64,000 nucleotides of DNA. It comes from Asticcacaulis currens. GTDB lineage: Bacteria > Pseudomonadota > Alphaproteobacteria > Caulobacterales > Caulobacteraceae. The DNA is taken from contig NZ_JAQQKW010000002.1 of the NCBI RefSeq assembly GCF_028550395.1, positions 186,001 to 250,000 on the forward strand, written 5' to 3'. The first letter of the stretch is position 1. Each line of letters begins with the position of its first letter. The notes under the pieces were generated by a model. The model saw only the letters and a list, made by a program, of their open reading frames with translations, searched no databases and was not told the origin of the DNA. Of this stretch, positions 53,572-62,502 are shown one piece after another. The translations under genes and the position numbers were made by a program.

Positions 53572-55269
53572 TTAGGCTGCCCTTACGATGTTTTCCGCCT
53601 CGGACGAAGCAATTTGCATGTTTCTCGCCATGTCTTGGGACGTGACACTTTGTTCCTCGACTGCACCTGCGGTAAATAATACCTGCTCCTGAACGTTAGA
53701 AACGGTGCGTCTGATCATGTTCAATGCTTCCACGACGGCGGATGAACTCGCTCGGACTCCGCTTATTTCGGAACTGATTTGCTCGGTCGCTTTCCGAGCC
53801 TGCGTCGCCAAGTTTTTCACCTCGGTTGCAACCACGGCAAATCCTCTCCCTGCCTCACCTGCACGAGCGGATTCGATAGTGGCGTTTAGTGCCAAGAGAT
53901 TGATTTGACTTGTAATATTGCTGATGAGTTCGACAATTCCATCCATCTGCCCTGCCGCTGACGCCAGCTGACGCGCACTTTCGTCTGCATCAGTCACGCA
54001 TTGGTTCGCTTGATCCGCTGCCGCCTTAGTCTGCGTCATTGTGTCCGCAATGGATCGACCCGTTGCGGCCATTTCCTCAACGGCCGCAGAAAGGTCCTGA
54101 AGTGAATGAGACAGCTCAGTCGTTCGGTTGAGTGCGATCCGCCTCGCCGTCACGTCGGTGGCAAATTTCACGATCTTGTAAGGGCGCCCGTCAATATCGA
54201 GAATAGCATTGTATGTCGCCTGTATATACACTGTGCGGCCACCTTTTGCGTGGCGATGAAACTCACCTGCAACAAACTCCCCCCTTGCCAGCTTTTCCCA
54301 AAATTGCCGGTAGTCGTCACTTTGGGCAAATTCCTCATCAACAAACATCCGATGATGTTTCCCGCAAATTTCATCATGCCGGTACCCCATCGTCTTCAGA
54401 AAATTGTCATTCGCTTTAAGGATAGTACCGTCAAGGGCGAACTCGATAACCGCTTGCGCCCGGGATATTGCCTCCAGTTGCCCAAGATTGTCAGCGTCTT
54501 TCTGGGCCTGAGTTGTTATATCGGTTGCAAACTTCACAATCTTAACTGGTCGACCATCAACACCGAAAACAGGATTGTATGATGCCTGAATTACAACTTC
54601 ACGACCGCCCTTAGCAATGCGTTTAAACCGTGTGGAGATGTATTCACCCGACCGAAGACGTTTCCAGAAAGCTTCATATTCAGGGGACTTTTGTTCACGT
54701 TCATCCACGAACATACGATGATGGCGGCCTACGATCTCTTCGAGGCTGTAGCCCAGCACACTCAGGAAATTTGCATTCGCCGTCAGGATGGTTCCATCGA
54801 GTGCGAACTCGATCATGGCCTGTGATCGCGAAATCGCGGACACCTTACTTTCGAGATCAAGGTCTTTGAGTTTACGTTGCGTCACATCTGCGGCGACTTT
54901 AATCACTTTGTAAGGTCGGCCGGCTTTGTCCAGGACGGGGTTGTAAACGGCCTCAAGGTATACGTCTCGGCCATCTTTTGCTCTACGGCGAAACTCTCCT
55001 TTTTTTGGGATACCAGACTTGAGGTCTTTCCAAAAGGCTAGGTAGGCAGGGGTGGAGACCTCGTCTGGGGTCAAAAACATCGAGTGATGTTTTCCAATAA
55101 CCTCCGAAAGGGAATAGCCGACCGTAGCCAGGAAGTTCGCGTTAGCAGCCAAGATACGACCATCAAGATCAAACTCGATAACGGCTTGGGTGGCTTCTAT
55201 GGCCCTTAATAGTCCTTCAGGGTCTTGGCCGTTTGAATGCTTTATCTGCCAAAATTCGAATGCAACCAT
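53572..55269 (-). CDS. Soluble triple-PAS methyl-accepting chemotaxis protein
   Basis: A 565-residue cytosolic chemoreceptor with no membrane helix. Three PAS/PAC repeats of about 122 residues (near 15-132, 137-254, 259-376) share AxIEFxLDGxILxANxNFL, HHxMF and RPxKxxKxAxDxT. The MCP signalling domain (about 380-565) has [20 protein letters not shown]. Repeats 2 and 3 are closer to each other than to 1. Such receptors often sense redox or aromatic compounds through bound cofactors, but no cofactor ligand is evident. GAGGTG precedes the ATG. Confidence 0.92.
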   Translation of the reverse strand: MVAFEFWQIKHSNGQDPEGLLRAIEATQAVIEFDLDGRILAANANFLATVGYSLSEVIGKHHSMFLTPDEVSTPAYLAFWKDLKSGIPKKGEFRRRAKDGRDVYLEAVYNPVLDKAGRPYKVIKVAADVTQRKLKDLDLESKVSAISRSQAMIEFALDGTILTANANFLSVLGYSLEEIVGRHHRMFVDEREQKSPEYEAFWKRLRSGEYISTRFKRIAKGGREVVIQASYNPVFGVDGRPVKIVKFATDITTQAQKDADNLGQLEAISRAQAVIEFALDGTILKANDNFLKTMGYRHDEICGKHHRMFVDEEFAQSDDYRQFWEKLARGEFVAGEFHRHAKGGRTVYIQATYNAILDIDGRPYKIVKFATDVTARRIALNRTTELSHSLQDLSAAVEEMAATGRSIADTMTQTKAAADQANQCVTDADESARQLASAAGQMDGIVELISNITSQINLLALNATIESARAGEAGRGFAVVATEVKNLATQARKATEQISSEISGVRASSSAVVEALNMIRRTVSNVQEQVLFTAGAVEEQSVTSQDMARNMQIASSEAENIVRAA

Positions 55270-55604
55270 AACACACCTCTACCATCAAGGATTACAGTGT
55301 TATGCAGATGCGTTTCCAAGGGGTTAATTCAGACACAACCCTCAAGAGAATGGGAATATTCGCCAATACCTACAACGATAGGACTTTTTGAATAAAAACG
55401 CGCTCAACAGCACTCATACATCGACCCACTCGCCTGTAAATTTAACGTGATCACATCGATTCTGCGCGATTTATACCCGGACGTCCTCAAATGCCCGCCA
55501 ATCGGGTTGGGCTTTACAACGCAACTTTTAATTAACGAAGTATTTTAAAAAAATTGAAATGCCGACTCACATATCATCGTTATTCAGTGAGTGAGGGCAA
55601 AAAG
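55270..55604. promoter_or_regulatory. Divergent A/T-rich promoter region of the chemotaxis cargo
   Basis: A 335-bp stretch between the triple-PAS receptor and the divergent unknown gene. Bases 55500-55555 contain several A and T runs. Promoters for both directions are expected; no precise element could be assigned. Confidence 0.4.
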
Positions 55605-56843
55605 ATGCCTGGTGTAAACAGAGACTACTTACATACAGCCGAAAAAGGGGAGGACCTCATACTGGATATTCCCAGGGAGGACTCCGCTTACATCGTTGAA
55701 CGGTTACGCGAGACCCGCGCGGCAGAGCTGCGACGGGCGTTTGTCATTGATCTCGCAACACTTTGCGACGTTTTGAATGAAAAGTGGGATCGTAAACAGC
55801 CTTTTGTAGTTGATCTCCTGATTACAACCTTCAAAAAGAAACATCCCGAACCAAATTGGTGCCTTCCGTTATCAGAGCACTTGTTTTTATGCGTGATACC
55901 GACCCTCGGCGAAAATGCCGGAGCCCGTGCTACGGCCGACCTGCGTCAAGCTGTTGTGGACCATTTCGTGGGCAGTGTTGATGAGCCCCCCAGGCTGTAT
56001 TCGGTGACGGTATCCGACACGGACCGTCTCTATCTTCATCCGATGACGCCCTTTGAATTTTACGATGTCAGCGACAGCAGTGAGACTTCTCAACACGGCG
56101 GTGCGCAAAATTTTACAGATTCAACCGCGGTTAGAACCCACAAACACGCTGCTTTGTGGAAAGTGGCGGAGACCCCTTATCGCATACTTTGCACACTTGA
56201 GCCTCTTTTCGAGATGCGTAAATTGACGATGATAGGTCATAGGCTCAAGCTCACCGTCATACCCCATGATAGCAACTGCGCTATTGACCGAAAGGAGTTA
56301 GCAAACCTCGACTGGTCGATACGTGAGCGCATCGACATCGCGAACGTGCAGTTAGGCGTAAGTCAGCTCCGGGCAAAAGCGCCTGACCAACGACGTATGG
56401 TCATGGTTGTCCCAGCCTCCTTTTCGACGTTTTCAAGCACTCGTGGACGCACCAGGTTGATTGCAGAAGTTTCCAACGGTTGTAAGGAGCTTGGGATTAG
56501 ATGCATTTTCGAAGTTAAAGACATCGACGGCGTACCGACGGGTCGGATGTCAGAGATTGTTGCTTTGCTGCGACCGTTCTCAATGACCTGCATCGGCAGC
56601 GTCAAAGCTAATCCCAAATCTATATCGGGCGTTAAGGATTGCGGCCTCGGCGGCGTAAGCCTCTGTATTGACGCAGGTCAAACCGACGACACTGAACTTG
56701 AGAGCCAGTTGTCACTCCTAAGCGCAGCAGCGAGGATCAGTGCGGGTGCCTGTATGGTGGAGGGATTTCAGTCTCTTCGACAGCTGGCAGTCGCCAAAGT
56801 CGCGGGAATAAGTCACGCGAGCTTACAGGCAGAGGGAATGTGA
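55605..56843 (+). CDS. Unknown protein, possibly degenerate EAL-like, linked to a CheY-like receiver
   Basis: A 412-residue protein I do not recognise with certainty. The N-terminal region (RLRETRAAELRRAFVIDLAT) is helical. The middle has LEPLFEMRKLTMIGHRLKL and the C-terminal half (about 230-405) alternates strands and helices. RCIFEVKDIDGVPTGRM, an SGVKDCGLGGVSLCIDAG stretch and ACMVEGF give a distant echo of EAL-type barrels, without catalytic ExL or DD residues. If so it would bind rather than cut cyclic di-GMP. It sits 26 bp before the CheY-like gene. ATG at 55605 is chosen over an in-frame ATG at 55554. Confidence 0.55.
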   Translation: MPGVNRDYLHTAEKGEDLILDIPREDSAYIVERLRETRAAELRRAFVIDLATLCDVLNEKWDRKQPFVVDLLITTFKKKHPEPNWCLPLSEHLFLCVIPTLGENAGARATADLRQAVVDHFVGSVDEPPRLYSVTVSDTDRLYLHPMTPFEFYDVSDSSETSQHGGAQNFTDSTAVRTHKHAALWKVAETPYRILCTLEPLFEMRKLTMIGHRLKLTVIPHDSNCAIDRKELANLDWSIRERIDIANVQLGVSQLRAKAPDQRRMVMVVPASFSTFSSTRGRTRLIAEVSNGCKELGIRCIFEVKDIDGVPTGRMSEIVALLRPFSMTCIGSVKANPKSISGVKDCGLGGVSLCIDAGQTDDTELESQLSLLSAAARISAGACMVEGFQSLRQLAVAKVAGISHASLQAEGM

Positions 56844-56869
56844 GCTCTTAAGGAAAGCGAGAGAACAAA

Positions 56870-57250
56870 ATGCCAAATGATATCGTTCATACTTGTCTGA
56901 TCGTCGACGACAGCCGAACAGTTCGAAAATATGCGAGATCAATTCTCGAACACCTGGCATTCGAGGTGAGCGAGGCGCGCAATGGTGCACATGCTCTACT
57001 TTTGTGCGAACGCAATATGCCCGACGCCATTCTGCTAGATTGGAACATGCCTGTTATGGACGGCCTGACGTTTCTGAAGGAGTTGAGAGGACTAGGTTCG
57101 ATCAAACAACCACGCGTGGTCTTTTGTACGACGGAAGGGGACATGGTACACGTAAGCGACGCCCTTTGCGAAGGCGCGGATGAGTACATAATAAAGCCTT
57201 TTGACGATGCAACAGTGGCGCACAAATTCCGACAAATCGGCTTAGTTTAG
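56870..57250 (+). CDS. CheY-like single-domain response regulator
   Basis: A 126-residue receiver. Acidic pocket D13-D14, phospho-site D57 (ILLDWNMPVMDGL), Thr at FCTTEGD and K109 in YIIKPFDD are all present. With no output domain it should act through protein contact, for example on the flagellar switch or on the adjacent unknown protein. GGAAAGCGAGAG precedes the ATG. With the two chemoreceptors it makes a small signalling module inside the conjugative element. Confidence 0.92.
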   Translation: MPNDIVHTCLIVDDSRTVRKYARSILEHLAFEVSEARNGAHALLLCERNMPDAILLDWNMPVMDGLTFLKELRGLGSIKQPRVVFCTTEGDMVHVSDALCEGADEYIIKPFDDATVAHKFRQIGLV

Positions 57251-57357
57251 GCGCTATCCTCCAATGGCGATCAATAGCGAGGCCGACGGTACCTTTATCG
57301 AAATATTCGTCCTAAACGTCACAAGAAACTTTTAGACCCGCTGATGTAACGGTTATG

Positions 57358-57528
57358 TCAAAAATCAACTATGGTGCGTGAAAGTTCGCAAACCTTATCC
57401 TTGATTTGCACCCCAAAGTCGCGTGGCCAGAGACGCTTTTTTCCCTCTCGGGAGACCTGAACTAACAGCGCGTTTGAGAGTTCAATTTCTAGCTTGCGTC
57501 CTTTTTTATGAATTTTAGTGACGGCCAT
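57358..57528 (-). CDS. Small hypothetical protein (56 residues)
   Basis: ATG at 57528 opens a 56-residue reading, MAVTKIHKKGRKLEIELSNA and on to LWPRDFGVQIKDKVCELS, ending at a TGA at 57358. It has alternating strand-like segments and a basic N-terminus, more protein-like than a chance frame, but no family was recognised and the ribosome site is weak. It lies between the CheY-like gene and the broken HU gene. Confidence 0.35.
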   Translation of the reverse strand: MAVTKIHKKGRKLEIELSNALLVQVSREGKKRLWPRDFGVQIKDKVCELSRTIVDF

Positions 57529-57624
57529 TCGTGCAACTCACTAAGACCTATGCACCGGAACGCCAACGACGCCCTGCATCGCAGCAACGGCATCTGAGAA
57601 CCGCATCAAGACCATTTGCGATCC

Positions 57625-57749
57625 GGCAGACATACATGCCCGTGCGCGAAGGGCGAAACCCTTCGACGGGCGCCACCATCCAGATCGCCGCCTCAAAGAA
57701 GCTGGTCTTCCAACCGGGCAAGGCCGTCAAGGATCGCCTGAACGCGTAG
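57625..57749 (+). pseudogene. HU-family DNA-binding protein, C-terminal fragment
   Basis: The frame reads REGRNPSTGATIQIAASKK and then LVFQPGKAVKDRLNA, the C-terminal arm and last helix of HU proteins. The N-terminal two thirds are missing, and the sequence before it is not HU-like. It lies at the border of the chemotaxis cargo and just before a bidirectional terminator, so insertion of the cargo may have destroyed the gene. Confidence 0.75.
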
Positions 57750-57766
57750 CCCCACCTCCAAACGGC

Positions 57767-57795
57767 AAAAGCCCCGGGATGTTCACGGGGCTTTT
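57767..57795. terminator. Bidirectional terminator between HU fragment and mucR
   Basis: AAAAGCCCCG, a short loop, then CGGGGCTTTT: the stem carries A on one side and T on the other, so it can end transcription from both strands, including mucR on the minus strand. Confidence 0.85.
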
Positions 57796-57853
57796 CATAG
57801 GCATTGGCACGAGGGATGCCGCAAGACGGGCCCTCGAAACGATGCTCTAAGGC

Positions 57854-58297
57854 CTACGCCTTCGCCCGACGCGCAGGCTTTGCTGCCACCTGAGACGCCG
57901 ACTTGCGTCCCCCTTGTCCGAGTCCTATCTGCTTGGCCAGATTGGATCGGGCCTCGGCATAGGCCGGAGCGACCATAGGGTAGTCTTTGGGAAGGTTCCA
58001 CTTGGCTCGATATTCGTCGGGGGTCAGGTTGTATTTCGAGGCCAGATGGCGCTTCAAGGATTTGAAGCGACGACCATCTTCCAGACAGATAATGTAATCC
58101 GCACCAACCGACTTTTTTATGGAGACGGCGGGTACCTTGATTTCAGGTTCGGGAACGGGAGCAGATGCCAGACCGTTTAAAGCGACCGAGACGCTGTGTA
58201 TCAGCTGCGGCAACTCGGCCGCAGGCACAGAATTATTGCTTACATAGGCCGTGACGATTTCAACGACGAGATTGGTCGTATCTGCTTTTTGTTCCAA
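57854..58297 (-). CDS. MucR/Ros-family zinc-finger transcriptional regulator
   Basis: A 147-residue regulator. The family core [18 protein letters not shown] and then [20 protein letters not shown] spans about 70-115, followed by an Ala/Lys-rich basic tail. The second zinc Cys of Ros is replaced by Asp (CLED), as in many MucR proteins. It probably represses or silences genes of the element. The gene lies next to the relaxase region, as in related elements. Confidence 0.92.
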   Translation of the reverse strand: MEQKADTTNLVVEIVTAYVSNNSVPAAELPQLIHSVSVALNGLASAPVPEPEIKVPAVSIKKSVGADYIICLEDGRRFKSLKRHLASKYNLTPDEYRAKWNLPKDYPMVAPAYAEARSNLAKQIGLGQGGRKSASQVAAKPARRAKA

Positions 58298-58425
58298 TGT
58301 CTGTTGCCTTATACCGTCTTCAAGACGATTACTGTTAAAGGAGAGGTCAGTTACCTCTATCCTTTAGCCCGCTCTTCGTCAAAAGTCATGTTTGACGCGT
58401 CAGGTCCTCTGGCAAACGCGCCATC

Positions 58426-58665
58426 CTAGACCTGGATCCGCACGACAATCAGATCAACGAGGTTGGCGCTCATGGCGGACGGGTGTGCGCGTGACCGAAA
58501 GCCCCGGCCTTGCGCGAACTGCTCGAGTTCTCGGGCCTGTCGGCTCCAGGTCGAAAGATCGCTGCGGCCATCAAAGAGACAGCTGTAATCGCCCGGATCA
58601 CCCGACGCGATCGCTTCGCGTAACGCCTGAAGCGTCACTTCCTTGACGCGGGTCTGCATGGTCAT
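58426..58665 (-). CDS. Small hypothetical protein of the transfer region
   Basis: A 79-residue protein I do not recognise. The central part (LQALREAIASGDPGDYS, RSDLSTWSRQARELEQFAQG) is helical and charged, and it ends in a hydrophobic strand (LVDLIVVRIQV). GGAGAGG precedes the start. It lies between mucR and the relaxase gene on the same strand. Confidence 0.5.
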   Translation of the reverse strand: MTMQTRVKEVTLQALREAIASGDPGDYSCLFDGRSDLSTWSRQARELEQFAQGRGFRSRAHPSAMSANLVDLIVVRIQV

Positions 58666-58742
58666 GGGTCACTGCCTCTCCGCTTACAGTGTGCCACAGC
58701 TGCAAGCGCGCGGCCACAAGGATCGTCCACCACAGGAGCGGG

Positions 58743-60731
58743 TTAATCGATTTCGAGGCCCCGCGCCCGGCAGATGGTCCAGTTAATCCCCCCTTCGCGC
58801 ATCAGACCCGAGACTTCCTGCCCGATGTGTTTGTCGAGAACGGGCCGCCACGGCACAAGGGCGAAGTCTTTGGCCCGTTCGACCACGGCGTATTTCTCCG
58901 ATTCCGTCGCGATGATTTCCCGCAGCCGTCCCTCCACCAGGCCGCCTCTCGGTACGGTACGACAGCTCTTTCCGGTGTTGGCCTCCAGACCCACGGCGAC
59001 TTCGGTCATTTCCCGCTGATGCAAGGTCTTGAGAACAGACCGGTCCAGGGTCTCAGCCCCCGGACCCGTGACCGGCATCCAGAGCCCCTCCTCCAACAGC
59101 CATTGACGGCGCGCCTGCAAGGCGACGCGAAGCGCTTCTCCAAAGCCGGTGCGCGCACACTCAGTAGACGGGCCGGCAACCCACTGACGGTCAAGCCAGG
59201 TCACGCCCTTATAGCTGACCAGTTTATCGAGGGTACGCGACGCCTGTACCGTGATCGAAACCGGCAAGCGCGCTACGTCTTTGCGCTCATAGGCCAGAGC
59301 CTTATCGAGGTAGTCAGGATCTATACGGAACCGACCGTCGGGCAACCGGTCGATAGCCCCAGTCGTGCGGCGGATCGCCTCAAGACGCCGGGCGTGGGTT
59401 TCGGCGAAAGGACGACGGGCGGTGGGATCGAACATCAGGTGTATCTCAATGGTGTAGTAACCGCCATTGGCTTGCGCCACCGTGAGCACCGTTCGATCGA
59501 CCTCCCGGATTTCCGGCCGGCGTGGCGTCACCTGAAGGACCGCCTCTTTGGGCAGTGCCTCTGTCGCGGCGCCCTGCCCTATATCGACGAAATGCGTCCG
59601 GCCATCCATGCCTTCCAGTATGACGTAGTGGCGATCGCTTTGCTCCTCGAGGATCCCGCGCTCAATCAGGCGACCGGTCAGTGCGCCCACGGGTACGGGT
59701 GAGGGTGCCGATGGCAGATGCATCTGCGCTTCAGACAGCGTCGCCTCTAACCCGCGGTCTGTCAGGGCGCGGTGCAGGGTTTTGATAATATCTCCCCGCT
59801 CTCCCATCTGGCGCAGCGTCGTCTCCATTTCAGGGTCGAGCCGCCATCGCCCGCCGGATGCTTTTTCGGCCAGACCCAGCGCTTGCAGTTTGACCAGCCG
59901 TCCCGCGCGGGCAGCGCTCATCGCCGGATCGCTATGACCGGCCACAACATGCCCCTGATCGTCGGCCTCGCGGCGAAGCTGACGATCGATGGAGGTCAGG
60001 CGTTCCTGACTGACTTCGGCCTGCAGGGCCAGGGCGATTTCCCGCTCCGAGCGGGGTCCCAGATCGAGGCTGACCTGGGCCTGCACCCGCTCGCGAAACC
60101 CTTCGCTCAGATATTCGCGGGCGATCACCAGATCCTTGCCGCGATCATCGCGGCCGCGAAGCACTATATGGGTGTGCGGATGGCCGGTGTTAAAATGATC
60201 AACGGCCGCCCAGTCGAGCCTCGTTCCCAGATCGGCTTCCATCTGTTGCATGACCTTACGGGTCAGCGGTTTGAGGTCGTCATAGAGGTGGGCGTCTTCT
60301 GGCGCGACGATGAAGCGAAACTGATGGCGATCCCCGTCGCAGCGTCCCATGAAATCAGAGGCCTCTATGCGGTCGGCCTGCGGGCCGTAGAGGACGCCGC
60401 GCGCACCCTCGCGGGTGACGCCGTCGCGCTGAAGATAGGCGAGGTGTGCGGCCGCGGCGCGAAGGCCTTTCCCGGCCAGGCGAACAAACCGTGCCTTGAC
60501 CACCACACGCCGGGCCGTTCGGCCTCGCGTGGCACTGGCGGTCAGGAGCCGCCCGACGCCGGCGCCACGGCCATAGGTTCCACTGGATTTTGTGGCCGAT
60601 TTTCCTGCCCGCTTGAAGCCACCGGCGCGCTGAACCGCCCCGATGACGCAGGATCGGAACGACTTGGGCGCTTTCGCCGTTATGGACCGCATCCGCCCGA
60701 GTCTCGGTTCAAACCGTTCTTCAGAGGTCAT
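58743..60731 (-). CDS. VirD2-type relaxase with DUF3363
   Basis: A 662-residue relaxase that nicks oriT and leads the strand into the recipient. The basic N-terminus is followed by the nuclease domain (about 60-240). The metal-binding HxH is in FNTGHPHTHIVLRG, and DHF lies just before it. The C-terminal part (about 320-660) matches DUF3363, found in alphaproteobacterial relaxases. I choose the ATG at 60731 (GGAG upstream); an in-frame start at 60749 adds six residues. It lies near the lytic transglycosylase and TraF genes. Confidence 0.92.
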   Translation of the reverse strand: MTSEERFEPRLGRMRSITAKAPKSFRSCVIGAVQRAGGFKRAGKSATKSSGTYGRGAGVGRLLTASATRGRTARRVVVKARFVRLAGKGLRAAAAHLAYLQRDGVTREGARGVLYGPQADRIEASDFMGRCDGDRHQFRFIVAPEDAHLYDDLKPLTRKVMQQMEADLGTRLDWAAVDHFNTGHPHTHIVLRGRDDRGKDLVIAREYLSEGFRERVQAQVSLDLGPRSEREIALALQAEVSQERLTSIDRQLRREADDQGHVVAGHSDPAMSAARAGRLVKLQALGLAEKASGGRWRLDPEMETTLRQMGERGDIIKTLHRALTDRGLEATLSEAQMHLPSAPSPVPVGALTGRLIERGILEEQSDRHYVILEGMDGRTHFVDIGQGAATEALPKEAVLQVTPRRPEIREVDRTVLTVAQANGGYYTIEIHLMFDPTARRPFAETHARRLEAIRRTTGAIDRLPDGRFRIDPDYLDKALAYERKDVARLPVSITVQASRTLDKLVSYKGVTWLDRQWVAGPSTECARTGFGEALRVALQARRQWLLEEGLWMPVTGPGAETLDRSVLKTLHQREMTEVAVGLEANTGKSCRTVPRGGLVEGRLREIIATESEKYAVVERAKDFALVPWRPVLDKHIGQEVSGLMREGGINWTICRARGLEID

Positions 60732-60911
60732 GTTTGAGAGACTCCTCACCCAATGAAATCAATCCCTTGCGCAACGACCATCTCTCCCTTTAGCCCCCTT
60801 ATCTCCCGAATTTCCGATGTGCAGACAAAGACTTACCGTCACGAAGAGACGGTCTTTTATCTTGCCCGAAACCCACCCGTCCCTCGCCGAACCTCGTCCG
60901 ATCTCGCCCCG
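60732..60911. promoter_or_regulatory. Relaxase upstream gap, possible oriT region
   Basis: This 180-bp gap upstream of the relaxase has ACCGTC at 60835-60840 and its inverse GACGGT at 60848-60853 (7-nt loop), followed by TTTT. oriT sites of related elements often lie beside the relaxase gene and contain such a small inverted repeat. The evidence is positional only. Confidence 0.3.
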
Positions 60912-61487
60912 TCACGGTCCCAAGCCCTTTCCACCTTCGGCGGTGCGTTTGATCGCGAAGAGACCCCTGTCGGACGGGGTCAGGGAGGGACGTTCGGCGA
61001 CCGATGGCTGGTTTTCCGGGACAAGCTTTTTGAGATAGGCGCGCGTTTCAGTGGGCAGGGTTTCGCCTTTCAGACTGGCCGCATAGCGCGCGGGTCCGGC
61101 ATTATAGGCGGCAAACAAGCCGGGATACCCGAACTGATCGAACATGGCGCGCAAATAGGCGGTGCCGGCGAGAATGTTATCACGGGGATCATCCGGATCG
61201 GCCCCAAGGTTGTGGGCCAATCGCATATCGGACCACGTGCCGGGCATCAGTTGCATAAGGCCCATCGCGCCGGCTTTCGAGCGGATCGGTTGTCCGTTCA
61301 GGTGTGTGTGGCCGCCGCTTTCAGCCTGCATGACGCGATAAATCCAGTCCTCGGGCACGCCGAAGCGCTGAGAGGCCTCACGCACGGGTTCAGCCCAACG
61401 GACCAGCGCGGGCGAGGTTTGCGCGTGGCTCTCTCCCGCCGACAAAAGGACGCCCAGCGCGCTGAGGACCGATTTCCAGCGGATCAT
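60912..61487 (-). CDS. Lytic transglycosylase (VirB1-like)
   Basis: A 191-residue secreted enzyme that opens peptidoglycan for the transfer channel. The signal peptide ends ESHAQ. The SLT domain (about 38-150) has the catalytic Glu in VMQAESGGHTHL, then MGLMQLMPGTWSDM and AAYNAGPARY. It overlaps the next gene (ATGA at 61484-61487) and has a C-terminal tail of about 40 residues without a known domain. Confidence 0.92.
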   Translation of the reverse strand: MIRWKSVLSALGVLLSAGESHAQTSPALVRWAEPVREASQRFGVPEDWIYRVMQAESGGHTHLNGQPIRSKAGAMGLMQLMPGTWSDMRLAHNLGADPDDPRDNILAGTAYLRAMFDQFGYPGLFAAYNAGPARYAASLKGETLPTETRAYLKKLVPENQPSVAERPSLTPSDRGLFAIKRTAEGGKGLGP

Positions 61488-62014
61488 AGGGGCCGCGCCT
61501 TTCCGATAACATGGTCGAGGCCGACCGGTCCAAAATAGCGGCTGTCAAAGGAGTCAGGGGCACCTGGGTTGAGAAGAAACACCTCATCAGAATGCAACCG
61601 CCGACAGCCCCGCCACCACGGCAAGGGCCGGTCCAGGCGATCCCGCAGACGGCGTGTCGCCACCTGTTTTCCGTTGATCCGAATGTCGGCGTCCATGGCA
61701 CAGACCGCGTCTCCGCCAATCGCCGCCAGGTGTTTGAGCACGGGAACCGTTGCAGGCACATAGCGCCTTACATCAGCCAGTTCACGGGCGGCCTGAGGCA
61801 GGCGCGCGACCACCAGATCACCCGTCTCCAGCTCTCGGACGGGTGCGACGAAATAGAGGCCGATCGGCACACTGGGACTGGCGTTGTAGATCAGCGAGGG
61901 CGGAGTCTGTCGTTGCGTAGAGAGCCCCAAAACGACCAGAGCCGCGACGCTCAGACCCGTGACACGCCATCGACTGCGGCTTGACCTCATCGAAATCTTG
62001 GGAGCTGCCATCAC
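61484..62014 (-). CDS. traF: TraF-type conjugal transfer peptidase (S26 family)
   Basis: A 176-residue membrane-anchored peptidase. One helix (about 17-33), the Ser in YNASPSVPIGLYF and the Lys in VLKHLAAIGGD give the S26 Ser/Lys dyad, and SFDSRYFGPV follows. TraF matures and cyclises TrbC pilins in RP4-type systems; trbC is in this window. It overlaps the lytic transglycosylase gene and the HTH gene by 4 bp each. The start could be either of two adjacent Met codons. Confidence 0.92.
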   Translation of the reverse strand: MMAAPKISMRSSRSRWRVTGLSVAALVVLGLSTQRQTPPSLIYNASPSVPIGLYFVAPVRELETGDLVVARLPQAARELADVRRYVPATVPVLKHLAAIGGDAVCAMDADIRINGKQVATRRLRDRLDRPLPWWRGCRRLHSDEVFLLNPGAPDSFDSRYFGPVGLDHVIGKARPL

Positions 62015-62247
62015 ACCCGCGCCTCAACAGGCACGTCGGTTTGGCCAGAGGCGCGCGACCAGCCGTCGATGTCGTCGATATGGTAGCGGACATAGCGGCC
62101 ATGGCGGCGATAGGCGGGCCCCTGCCCTTCGGCGCGAAACTTTTCGAGGGTGCGGCGTGACAGCCCCATATAGTGGGCGGCCTGATCGGTATTGAGAAAC
62201 GGGCTGCCTTTTTTGGCGCTGGCAGCCCGCGCGTTTTCATCGGACAT
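62011..62247 (-). CDS. Helix-turn-helix (excisionase-type) DNA-binding protein
   Basis: A 78-residue protein with TDQAAHYMGLSRRTLEKF, EGQGPAYRRHGRYVRYHIDD and IDGWSRA, an excisionase-type winged helix. I choose the ATG at 62247, preceded by AAGGAAACG; a longer in-frame reading to 62418 is not family-like. It is the first gene of the HTH-traF-lytic transglycosylase run and may regulate it. Confidence 0.85.
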   Translation of the reverse strand: MSDENARAASAKKGSPFLNTDQAAHYMGLSRRTLEKFRAEGQGPAYRRHGRYVRYHIDDIDGWSRASGQTDVPVEARV

Positions 62248-62502
62248 GGGATCGTTTCCTTGCGATAGAACGGTAAAACCACAGCGGTTTCGCCCCAAGG
62301 ATGCGGCCCCGTAAGGGGTGTCGGGAGTGTCGAAATCCCCTCCCCGCCGATCAGACTCCCCTCTGCCCAGCGGTCTCCATTGCCTCTCTCTTGACCCCGC
62401 GAGCCAGGCCGCAGGCATGGCGAGCCGCGGCCTTCGACACCCGCGGGACCCGGCAATAAGAGAGGGACCGCGCAGCCAATGTGACCGCGCGGCGGGGGCG
62501 CG

